DNA of 64,000 nt, taken from positions 13,316,204-13,380,203 of the forward strand of contig NC_041019.1 in the NCBI RefSeq assembly GCF_004193775.1, read 5' to 3'. Below are positions 45,401 through 56,024 of this stretch, in pieces; the first letter of the stretch is position 1, and each line of letters begins with the position of its first letter. Position numbers and translations under genes: made by a program. The notes under the pieces are model-generated. The model saw only the letters and a program-made list of their open reading frames with translations. It was not told the DNA's origin and made no database searches. This DNA comes from Glycine soja (taxonomy: Eukaryota; Streptophyta; Magnoliopsida; Fabales; Fabaceae).

Positions 45401-46882
45401 CCTCGTCTCTCTCTGTGTGTATGAATGTTTCTTTTGTGTGATGTATGCAATGCATCGAAAAGATGCAAGAAGATTGAAGGAAGAGTGAGGAGCCATTAGT
45501 TTTATCCCATCTATGAGATGATATGTTTTGTTATTAAGTTTCATCTATGAGATGGTGTGGTTATGGTTAGATACCTTCTATGAGATGGTGAGGTATATGA
45601 TTATGGTACATTTGTGAGATGGTAAGATATGTGATTATGTTCAATATGTGAGGTAATGAGGTTTATGTTGAGAAATGGATGATTTATAGGGTACACTAGG
45701 GTATAGTGGACGGAGAGGTTCAAAGCACCTAGGGAATTAGCGAGCGATGACTACCCGGCATTTGATACACTTATTTGGCATGGGGAACTCATAGGCCTCA
45801 CCCTGCTACTCCTGACGGGCTCCGAGACTGTATTTTTTGGAATTGGGTGCTTGGGGATCTGTATACGTTGTACTTATATGCGGCGATCACTCCTAACTAT
45901 CATCCATGTGGTTGTGCAAGGCCACCAATACCTGTGAGGCTTAGTGGCATTGTTAGGCATTATTATGTGTTGAGTCTGACAGTCAGTTGTGTCCAATGTG
46001 ACTATCAATGATGCCAAGTGTAGTATTTAACTATGTCAAAAGTGATAATCAATGGTGTTAAGTACTATAGTCATTTATGTCAATTGTGTTAGTTATGCCC
46101 TCTAGGACATTGAGAGTCTTGTTTGCCTAAAAAAACTATACACCATGGTTATGTAAGTTACATGCTTTGTGTGTTGTTTGTGGCGTTCGAGGAGCGGAGG
46201 ACTCATCCCTACTGCCAATAACTTTCAAGTATTGATGTTAGAGGAGACCATGATGGTCTCATGCTTGCGGAGATAAAGGAGCACATATAGTTGTTGTGGC
46301 AGTTATAGCCTTTATCTAAGGAGGATGTGGATGATCCTTCCGAAAATTCGTCTTAGATACAATTTGTTACCTTGGGTCAAGTAGATGCCTACTCTAAGAC
46401 CTAGGTTTTCTTTTGGGTGTATCCGTTTTAGATTTGAGTGTACTTAAGTTCAGATTGTCATATTTGTTACAGATTTACATGTTACACTTACTTTTAGACA
46501 TTTATGGGTTGTAATTACATTTTATTTTCCTATGATACAATATTATGGTACTTTTTATTATAATGTATGAAGACTATGTTATTTCACCCTTGTATTTAAT
46601 TATTTTGTTGCAAGGTTCATATCTTTTTGAAAGTCGCAATTATTATAAACTTGTTTTTTTTAATTGTACCCACTTTCAAGAAATGATGTTAATGTGCTTT
46701 TATACGTTTTAATGAAATTTTTTTACATGCATTTTACAATAAAGTTTATCCGTGTATGTTTTCAAAAAAATATTGCTTGAGTTTTGAAGAGGGTATTAAT
46801 TTATTGACACTTATTTCAAGAATAAAGAGAATTAACGAGAATCTTTCAAGCAATGTTTTGAATTAGAATCTGGGGTGTTACA
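42413..46882. mobile_element. Solo LTR (TGTAACATCC...GGTGTTACA) with a nested solo LTR
   Basis: Starts TGTAACATCCCAATTTTTC and ends GGGGTGTTACA, the standard gypsy LTR ends. The flanks GACTT (42408-42412) and GACTC (46883-46887) are a 5-bp duplication with one change. Without the nested 1266-bp LTR the unit is about 3.2 kb. The surrounding copia frame resumes on both sides. The internal open frame at 45775-46011 has no recognisable family; a run of (T)ATGAGATGGT-type units lies near 45510-45660. Confidence 0.85.
43630..44895 (-). mobile_element. Nested solo LTR of the Athila-like family, TSD CTTCA
   Basis: 1266 bp, TGTTGATGGATTG to TAGTTATCA, homologous along its length to the LTRs at 47269-48553 and 51226-52619. 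The duplication CTTCA at 43625-43629 and 44896-44900 is perfect. The strand is given by analogy with the full element. Confidence 0.92.
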
Positions 46883-47263
46883 GACTCCTCTGAATTTCAG
46901 CTTCATCTTTAATTTCTAGTGTAGATTTTCTAGAATTTTCAGGGGTTAAACATGTCTTTACCCTCATACCAAGCTTGTCATGCAACTTTTCTTCTATTTC
47001 TTTTGTATTGGTAGATCAACATATTCTGTTGACCACCAAGACGATGCATCAAATACAACATTCCATGACATGTGTTTCCTATTTGTGTTGGATCAATGCA
47101 CCTCTTCCCTTTTCTTTGATCATGATAGCCAACAAAGATGCATTGTATCGCCTTTTTGTCAAACCTGCTTCTAAGATGATCAGGAACAAATACATAGCAA
47201 ACACTCCCAAAGACTTAGAAGTAACTCACGACTAGTTTAAGATTCCATATCTTTTTAAATCGA
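46883..47263 (-). pseudogene. Older copia element, integrase C-terminal region
   Basis: Minus-strand frame with VCYVFVPDHLRSRFDKKAIQ and CIFVGYHDQRK, the standard copia integrase C-terminal block, followed by a decayed SRDVVFDE-like stretch (WNVVFDASSWWS). It is bounded by the solo LTR on the left and the Athila-like element on the right. Confidence 0.82.
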
Positions 47264-47268
47264 GAAAC

Positions 47269-48553
47269 TGTTGATGGATTGGTAAATGCACCAATTCGTC
47301 CCAAGTAGTAAAGTTAAAATGAAAGTCCGAGTGTCAGATTCATATGAACCTTGTTGGTATTTAGGTAGATGAATATTTTATTAATAAAATAAGTTAATAA
47401 AATTAATTTGAAAAGATTATAGAAAAATAGTAATTTAAATTGACAGAAAATTAAATCAAACAAGAGAAGAAATTAAACAAGAATTTAAATTAATTAATTT
47501 AAAATAGAAAAGATGAGAAAATTCAATATTATTGTAGAAGGAAATTCAGAAGATAAGAATGTTGGGAACTTAGCCTATCAGAGTTACTCTTTGATGTAAT
47601 GTTAATAACTTTTCTCTATTTATGATTATTTCAATTTACACTTGCATCTACTAGTATACTCTAACTTTGGTCCCCCCACATGAAATAGCCTAATATATCT
47701 ATTTTCTCTCCCAAATCCCTTTGCAGAGCTAAAATAGTAAATTGCATTAAGAATAGAGATGTATAACAGGCTAAACAAATATCAATCTATTCCTAATGAT
47801 GACTTTATTTAAATACTCTTTCCCAAGTCTATTAGAAAATAACATCTCCCAACCCTACCCCTAAAACTTACCATGCAAATGGGTGATCAAGCCACAAGCA
47901 ATAATATTAAGCACAAGAAAAGATAATGCAAATGTAATATTTATAAATAGATAGGGAGAGAAATTACATCAAGAGTAGTTGGCTGTCAAGTTCCCAACAA
48001 AGGGGGTTTAACCTCTCATTGTCATAGAGGTTTTACAATTGAAAGAGAAAAATATTTAGTAAAGGGGAAGAAGATAAAAAGGGAATAGAGGGAATGATTG
48101 GCTCTCAATGTTTGTTTCTCCTTCTTCTAGCCTTTGTCTTCTATAAGGAATTGTATTCTCTTTGGAATTTTTGTGCGTCTTTTCCTTCTTATCTCTTCTT
48201 CTTTTATAGGTGCAGATTAGCAGACTTCCGAATTAGTCTACTTTTTATAATTAGTCCTCATTTCCTTAAGTAGTTTATTTTCCTTAATTAGTCTCATTTT
48301 CTTAATTAGTCTTGTTTTCCTTAATTAGTCTCATTTCCTTAATTATACATGCTTTCCTTAATTATCCTTTCTTTCTTGGACTTTATTTTACTCACAATGC
48401 ATCATAAATTGATCACTTTTAATATTCTCTACACAAAAATTTAAATGATGTTAATTTAACAATTATTTGCTCAAAAAGAAAAAATTAGGAGAGAAAAATT
48501 ACAAATTCTTATATTAATTAACCCCAAAATATACTCATAATTAGTCGTTATCA
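47269..48553 (-). repeat. LTR of the Athila-like element (3' LTR in coding sense)
   Basis: 1285 bp, TGTTGATGGATTGG to GTCGTTATCA in plus-strand reading. Homologous to the LTRs at 51226-52619 and 43630-44895. Includes a minisatellite of CTTAATTAGTC units near 48250-48350. Confidence 0.92.
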
Positions 48554-48568
48554 AACTCTCCCAAATTT

Positions 48569-50305
48569 AAATCATTGGTTGTTCTCACACAAAAGGAAAA
48601 AGTTCAGAGTTTATCAATCACAATTCATGAGATAACTACATACATTCCAAAAAGCTTCATTAGTGAATTCTCAAGTTCAGAGTTGTCATAAGTTCATGAA
48701 AGTAGCAGAACAAGATGTACGTCAAATGAAATGGTTAGCAAGAATGACAAATCACAAGGAATAATAATCAAACTCCAGTTCTCACAAGGCTAGTGTTTCT
48801 CTCAATTCCACAAGTGTCTCGGTAAAAGTGTTTGAACTATAACAACTGAATAGCAAAATTCCCAAATTTGCACATCGTCTTAGTTAATGCTATCATATAT
48901 GCACAATGTGGATCACTAAGGACATTATTAGGCTTGTAACATGACTGAGCTAACAAAGAAATCATGATTTTTCTAGGATTCAAAGCTTAGGATCTAGGAG
49001 AGCATTCATTCCACCAAATTATTTATAAACCACAACTTAGAATTTTTCACAACACCAACCTTGTTGTGTTGCTACTCTTTTCAACACCTTTATTTTCTTT
49101 GATGATGGTTTACCCCATCTTTTATTCTTTAAATCTTCATTTTGTTTTTTTCTTCAAATGTAAAAACATTCATACTGGGCTGGAGTAATATGATATTTTG
49201 TAACTCAATTTAACTTGTGTTGTATATTTATTTTCCTACAATAGAAAATCACCCAAAAACATTCCCCCAAATTTGGAACAAGTTTGTCTACATCCATGAG
49301 TACCCTTCTACAACCTAAGAAAGGGTAGTTAGTAAATATCACATTTTGGGCTTCGGTTCCAATGACAAAAATTTTACATTAGGCTCAAAAAGGGTGCAAG
49401 GGATGCATTCATTCATAGGATGACTTTTTGACTAAGTGACTGAATAATAACAAACAAGGCCTTGATCATCTCCACATCATACATACATTTCAAACAATCT
49501 AAGAATCATGCAAAATCAAGAAATTAAAATCAATCGTTTTCTCACAGTTGAAAGTTCACACAACTTATGGGTTTTCATTGAAGTATGAAGGTTCTCATTC
49601 CATGTTTTTCTATCAGAAATACTAACCTTTTCACTCTTGAACTGTTAGTTCACACTCCATCACTTACACTGACACCTACTTGCATGAGAATCAACAATTC
49701 ACAAAAATATCCAGTAGTATATTGTTCATCTTATTCATGCAATTGATTCACTCAAATGTGTTGCAACCAATCAATAAGTACCCACTTCTCTATCATGCAT
49801 TGAACTAAATTGAAACTATTAAATGAATGAATTTAAACTACTAAAATTAAACTGTCCTAAATGCAAGAAATTAAAATGAAAATAAATAGAGACAAATAAG
49901 GAAAATTTAAGAAAAATGTTGATCAAAATGGGCTTCAATCCTGTGTGGGCCTTGAATCCCAAGCTTCCTAAGTAGCAGTGATGTCCACAACGTAATCATC
50001 ATCATTATCAGTACCAAAGGTATCACCCCCCTACAAAAGGAAGTTGGACTCTTGGCCATGCAACTTGTACAGACATTTGGTCGCTTCTTATCACTTCACT
50101 CATGCAAGACATTCTTATAGTTTTCTTAACCTCCTAGAGCATAGGCAAGCACACATTATTATTAAAATAAATTGAACACAACTATCCTAAGAAATAACAA
50201 AAAAACACACACTGCAATTAACTAAAAAAAGATAAAGTAAGAAATCTTAGGTTGTCTCCCAGTAAGCACTTCTTTAACGTCACTAGCTTGACGGGTTAAA
50301 TGCCT
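48569..50305. other. Non-coding interior of the Athila-like element
   Basis: No reading frame with similarity to pol. The space where protease-RT-integrase should be is short and stop-filled, so I infer deletion or replacement. Confidence 0.6.
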
Positions 50306-50803
50306 TCAAGGTGGCATGAATGTCACATATAACACATCTTCCTTGCATTTTCGCTTCTTAACTAGAGACTCCATGAAACACATGTATCCCGGAAATGCCT
50401 TCCATACCATTGCAAGAGAAGTGTTGGTGTTCAAGGAGAGAATGAAACTTAAAGATTTATCACATTCTACATGCCTTTCTTCCTTACCAATCAGTTGATG
50501 AGGAGGGGTATTGACTTGAAGAATATTTTCTTGTTGAATTTCTACTTGTGAGCACTTCTTCCACTGTTGTGTTCTTTCCTCACTTTTTTCTTCTTTTTCT
50601 TCATCTTTTTCCCTTGAATCATGCTCTTCTAAAAGACTCTCCTCATGAGCTTTAGCCTCTACAAAGTTTTCTTCCCTTGTGACTAAAAAAGGTAATTCAA
50701 CCACTTCTTTTGCTAGCTTACCAACTTGAATCTCCAGATTTTGAATTGCGTGTGGATTGGCTTTGAAGTTAGTTTCAGATGTTTCCATGAATTGTATCAA
50801 CAC
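50306..50803 (-). pseudogene. Athila-like gag, C-terminal half
   Basis: 165-codon frame. It contains NLEIQVGKLAKEVVE, like the NLEVQIGQLA block of Athila Gag, then an acidic Glu/Lys-rich stretch (EEKEEKSEERTQQWKK). Separated by a stop or frame change from the zinc-knuckle part at 50843-51097. Not expected to be functional. Confidence 0.6.
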
Positions 50804-50842
50804 ATTCTCAAGATTATAAAGTCTTTCTTCTTCATATTGATT

Positions 50843-51097
50843 TTAAGGGTATAACTCTTGCTCCCACCAATAATTTTCCATGGAATAGAGATGACAACTA
50901 TCATTGAAATGCTCTCCTCCACAAAAATCACAATTTACCGATTGTGAGTGATTGACCCTTAATTGAATGATTTCAACATACTCAGGCAACCTCTTTAATT
51001 GGTTACTAAGAAGCCTTCGATGCCTGAGCATATCACTCAAAAATATCTTCCATGGATCAAGTTCTTCCAAGGTTCCACCCTGCAAGCATAGACTCAC
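50843..51097 (-). pseudogene. Athila-like gag, zinc-knuckle part
   Basis: Ends with VNCDFCGGEHFNDSCHLYSM; the CxxC..H...C pattern is the Athila-type zinc knuckle. The N-terminal gag core expected before it is reduced. It lies between the primer site and the second gag frame, as expected for gag order on the minus strand. Confidence 0.65.
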
Positions 51098-51225
51098 AAG
51101 AAAAAGATACTCATCTTTTTTTTATCATTTAAATTTGAAAAATTAAGGAAAAATAACAATTAAAATTAGAATATCCAAAATACCAAGTACAAAGAACAAA
51201 GTCTCTGGCAACGACGCCAAAAACA

Positions 51226-52619
51226 TGTTGATGAATTGGCAAGTGCAATAATTGGTCCCAATTAGTAAAGTTAAAACAAAAAAGTCTAAGTGTCAAATCC
51301 ATAGGGACTTTATTTGTACTTAGGTAAATGAATATTTTATTAATAAAAAAAGTTAAGAAAATTAATTTGAAAAGATTGTAGAAAAATAGTAATTTAAATT
51401 GACAAAAAATTAAATTAAACAAGAGGAGAAATTAAACAAGAATTTAAATTAATTAATTAAAGACAGAAAATATGAGAAAATCCAATATTATTGTAGAAGG
51501 AAATTCAGAAGATGAAAATGTTGGGAACTTAGCCTACCAGAGCTACTCTTTGATGTAATGTTAATAATGTTTCTATATTTATGATTATTTCAATTTACAT
51601 CTGTATTTACTAGTATACTCTAACTTTAGTCCCCTGCATGAAATAGTTTAATTTATCTATTTTATCTTCCAAATCTCTTTGCAGAGCTAAAATACTAAAT
51701 TGCATTAAGAATAGAGATTTATAACAAGATAAACAAATATCAACCTATGCTTGGTGATGACTTTATTTAGATACTCTTTCCAAGTTCTATTAGAAAATAA
51801 TGTTTCCCAACGCTACCCCTAAAACTTACCATGCAAATGGGTGATCAAGCCATAAGCAATAATATTAAGCACAAGAAAAGATAATGTAAATGTAATATTC
51901 ATAAATAAATAGGGAGAAAAATTACATCAAGAGTAGTTGGCTACCAAGTTCCCAAGAAAGGGGGTTTAGCCTCTCATTGTCATGGAGGTTTTACAATTGC
52001 AAGAGGGAAATATTTAGTAAAGGGGAAGAAGATAAGAAATGAAATGGAAGGAATGAATGACTCCCAATGCTTGCGTCTCCTTCTTCTAGCCTTTGCCTTC
52101 TATAAGGAATTGTATTCTCTAGGAATTTTTGTGGGTCTTTTCGTTCTTCTCTCGTCTTCTTTTATAGGTGCAAATTAGCGAACTTTTGAATTAGTTTGTT
52201 TTCCTTAATTAACTTACTTTTCTTAATTAGCCTCATTTTCTTAATTAGTCTTGTTTTTCTTAATTATTCTTTCTTTCTTGGGCTTTATTTTACTCACTAA
52301 TTAGCATGTTTTCCTTATTTAGTCCTTCTTTCTTTAATTTGTCTGTTTTCCTTAATTAGCCTGGTTTCCTTAATTAGTCTCATTTCCTTAATTAGTCATG
52401 ATTTCCTTAATTAGTCTCATTTTTTTAATTATCCTTGCTTTCTTGGGCTTTATTTTACTCACTAAGCATCATAAGTTCATCACTTTTAATATTCTATGCA
52501 AAAAAACTTAAATGATGTTAATTTAATAATTATTTGCTTAAAAAGGAAGAATTAGGAGATAAAATTTACAAATTCTTATATAATTAACCCCAAAATATAC
52601 TCATAATTAGCAGTTATCA
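51226..52619 (-). repeat. LTR of the Athila-like element (5' LTR in coding sense)
   Basis: 1394 bp. Longer than its partner because the CCTTAATTAGTCTCATTT minisatellite (about 52190-52445) is expanded and rearranged. Confidence 0.92.
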
Positions 52620-52624
52620 GAAAC

Positions 52625-53700
52625 AAAACCCAATCGTGCTTAAGGAAATATGTTAATTACATGAGTTGCAGCGTTCATGCATTCAACCCAAAATCTAGAT
52701 GGTATGTTTTTGGCATTCAACATACTTCGACAAATCTCTGTGGAGTGTTAGGACAAGTAAACTACCTTCTAACTTTATGCTCTTGAAGGTACATATCTAT
52801 TTCATCATAAGTGTATTATCCACCATTATCTGGGCGTAAACATTGTATCCTTCGACCAACTTTACTTTCAGCCTTTTCTTTGAGTTCTTTGAATTCGGTC
52901 AATGTTTCATATTTTTCTTTCATAAAGAAAACCCTAACATACCTTGAAAAGTCATCATATATTTTTATCCACTCATAGATGATTGTTTATAAACCCAAAC
53001 ACATTGAGACATGAACTAACTCTAATGATTGTTTGGCCTTAAAAGTTGACTACTAAATTGGAAGTTGATGAGCCTTTCCATATTGACATCCTGCACATGT
53101 GGGATATGTTCTAACATCGATCTCAAGAAGGCCTTTGAGCATAGACTTTGTTATCATTAGTTTTAGATTGTGATAGCTAACGTGTCTTAACCAGGCATGC
53201 TAGAGATCTACATTCTCATTTATTTTTTACTTTATCTATGTATGTTGATTCTCCTAACATAACATAGATAGATTCATGTTTCTTCCCTTCTATAAATGGT
53301 GTGCCAATAATTTTTACTCCTGGTTAACTTTCACATCATTAGGACCAAACACAACATAATTACCTGAAGCAGTCAATTGAGAAACTGACAATAAATTTTT
53401 CTTCATCCCAAGTACATGGCAAACACCTTGAAGTTGCACACGCTTTGAATTGAGTAGAGGCGTGACCTTTGTTTTACCAATATGACTTATTGGTAATCTC
53501 GAATTATGTATTGTCACAACCATTGGATCACCTTTATATTTTGAATATGTTGATAAGCTTTTCTTTATTAATTTTCATGTGATTAGAGCATCCCCAGTCA
53601 ACAATCCAATTCTTAGCATAGTCAACTTTACTAAGAGTGGACATTGCTAATGCTAGCTCTTCCTTCTTTGTCCCAACATCTCCACTTGTGACTACATCGG
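52625..53700 (-). pseudogene. Older copia element: protease to integrase
   Basis: Minus-strand copia coding with many stops. In order: the protease DWGCSNHM (normally DSGCSNHM) near 53580; a GAG-pre-integrase block at 53314-53523 ([27 protein letters not shown]); YDDFSRY; and LRPDNGGEYT near 52840 with the integrase Asp. It ends at NAATHVINIFP and continues beyond the Athila-like insertion at 47263. Truncated on the right by the CACTA-like element at about 53.7 kb. Confidence 0.85.
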
Positions 53701-53704
53701 TCAA

Positions 53705-54010
53705 AAAGAGCATTCAAAGACGGTGGTCACCCATCTTTGAATCTAATGTCGTTGAAAGCCAAAACTTTTGACGACGATTTTATAAAACCCGTCTTAGAAA
53801 AACATTTTCTTCTAAGACAGTGGTCAGCTAAGCACCATCTTAGAAATGTACATTTCTAAGACGGTCGTTAGCTAATGACCGTCTTAGAAAGGTTAGCTAA
53901 CGACTGTCTTACAAAGGTACTACTTTCTAAGATGGTGGTTAGCTAACAACCGTCTTAGAAATGTAACTTTCTAAGACAATCATTAGCTAACGATTGGCTT
54001 AGAATGTTAT
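53705..54010. repeat. CACTA-type subterminal inverted repeats
   Basis: Many alternating copies of CTAAGACGGT and its complement ACCGTCTTAG, spaced by GGTTAGCTAACGAC-like palindromes. The DNA can form several hairpins. Confidence 0.7.
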
Positions 54011-54861
54011 TTTGAAAAAAAATAATTTAAAATAATAAAAGCATTATTATGAAATGACGAAAACAACATCTAAATGGGGCACACTTAATAAAGATCTAAA
54101 TGAAGACCTTAGTTCCAAAAAAAAAAAAGAAACAAAGCAAACACAAGGACCAAACAACGATGGAAAAAGAAGAAGAGAATGACATGTTTCAATTTAATGT
54201 CACTAAAAAATTAAAAACAATAAAAATTATCTTAAAATGACTTTTCATATAATAATTGTAATACTTTATAATAAGATAAGGTAATGTATCAGCTCTAACA
54301 TTACGTTGTTCAAATAATACTCATTAAAGATACTTTTTAGCTCATATTAGATGCTTGGTAAAATGGACATAGATGAATCAAATGCTAAGCTAATTGACAT
54401 AAACATACCAAAGCCACAAAGGAAACCAGGAAAGTACTAGGAAAAAAACTCTTGACAAAATCCTGATCATAGGCCAATACCAGATAATTAAAAAAAATCA
54501 TATTAATCTTCTAATACAGGACATATAACTCAAGCAATAAATGCATTATAGCACTTGTGAACAGAAAAAATATAATTATACTAATTATCGGTACATAATA
54601 TAATCTGTACTCAATCTAGCTCATCTTAGAAAACATAAAACAATCTACTACTAAAACAATTTGAAGGATAAAGGTGAAATGAAGATGCAGGAAATGATAT
54701 AGATATTAATTGAAGGATATCTAATTACTCATAAGAAAGTTCCTTGCAACCCTTCCAGATGAAGTAAAACAAATTAGCATGTAAAAAGCACACTTAAATA
54801 TATTTTTGTGTCCTAGTTCATATTTTTGTGCACCTTAGTAGTACAATTCAGTATTGACCCA

Positions 54862-56019
54862 TGTTGACGACTGATCAAGGCTGTACCCGAATCAAATAAA
54901 CATGAAAATGCAGTAACTAGGAAGTGATCCTAGGTCGTTTCCCAACGAGCAGTGACAAGCCAAATGTTCATAATATACTTGCAGTAACAGTAACGATGGG
55001 GGGGGTTTGGTTGTTTGGTAATTAAAGAGCAGAACAAATAAAATGGAATACGAAACTACTAATATTAAAAACGGGTTGTTTCCTCTGATTCAGAAGCCAC
55101 TCTCTTATCCTGGGTTATGGAGAATTCGTCCCTAACAGTCAACCACTTAATCCAACCCTATTTCAATTTACTAAGCGAAAATCAACTTAGGGTTTTCAAT
55201 ACGTGATTAGGCACCACATACACCAGTTAGCCCTTCGTCCATTAAGCATGAACGCAAGTTAGGCTCAGAGGCAATTAATCGAACACGAAGCGTGCACTGA
55301 TTAATATTCACGAAATTGGGATAACTGGTGAAGGGAAAACTGCCAGGAAACCACATTACAAACAAAACCTCAAAGAGAGTTAGGCTTCGTCCTCAAAAGG
55401 AAACAACACCAGAAAATCTAGCCTTCCATGGATTCAAACAGAAAACGCAAATGAAACATGAAGCAGAAACGTAAATGAACAAGAACGTAAATGAACAGAA
55501 ACGTAAATGAACGTAGAAGAAGAAGCAAGAATGAACTCGTAATTAGAAGCAGAAAACGGAAATTTGCATTAAGAACGAAAACTGTAACAAGGGAACAGAA
55601 AAACGTGAAAACCTAAAACCAAAGCTCTGAATAATGAAAATAGCCTAGCAGAATAGAATGCCCTGCACGAATCCCAAGGCAGCTATTTAAAAAGAGTCAC
55701 TCAAAGTCACTGGGCCCTATTACAATACTCTGGCCCAAAACGAAATAAACACTGAACAACATAAAATAAAATTGCGAAATTTCCTAATTAGAAATTAACT
55801 AAGGTAAGCGCTGCTTTATTTGCCCTCTTCAAGTCCACAACCAAAATCCGGATTAAGCCCAATGTTTCATTAATTCCTGAAATTAGATTAAAAACATCAA
55901 ATTAGCTAAATGAGCCCAAATAATAAAACTGCCTAATTAATTGACAATTAAGACCAATCAAAAATTAAAATGATGCAAAAAGGGTTTAGAAAATAGAAGA
56001 AAATGATGGCACATCAACG
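54862..56019. mobile_element. Solo LTR, 1158 bp, TSD ACCCA
   Basis: Starts TGTTGACGACTGATC and ends GGCACATCAACG (terminal CA worn to CG). The duplication ACCCA at 54857-54861 and 56020-56024 is perfect. Contains short direct units GAACGTAAATGAAC near 55465-55515. Non-coding. It sits inside the CACTA-like element. Confidence 0.82.
55460..55520. repeat. About 17-base tandem units (AACGTAAATGAAC)
   Basis: Three to four imperfect copies of GAAACGTAAATGAAC within the solo LTR. Confidence 0.8.
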
Positions 56020-56024
56020 ACCCA

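Larger units (their letters stand above)
47269..52619 (-). mobile_element. Athila-like non-autonomous LTR element (gag only), TSD GAAAC
   Basis: 5351-bp element with two LTRs and a perfect 5-bp duplication GAAAC (47264-47268, 52620-52624). On the minus strand, TGGCGTCGTTGCCAGAGAC (51201-51219) after the LTR is the tRNA-Asp-type primer site of Athila/Tat gypsy elements, and AAATTTGGGAGAGTT (48554-48568) is the polypurine tract. The 2.7-kb interior holds only broken gag; no protease, RT or integrase is visible. It would depend on a relative for movement. Confidence 0.9.

Noticed and set aside
45775..46011. 78-residue open frame in the large solo LTR as a gene
   Set aside because: It lies inside an LTR, has no recognisable family and is short.
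53690..53705. Exact left CACTA terminus at GACTACATCGG
   Set aside because: It resembles CACTA with one change, but the flanking three bases do not match the right flank (TTG) and its inner sequence differs from the right end, so I left the boundary open.
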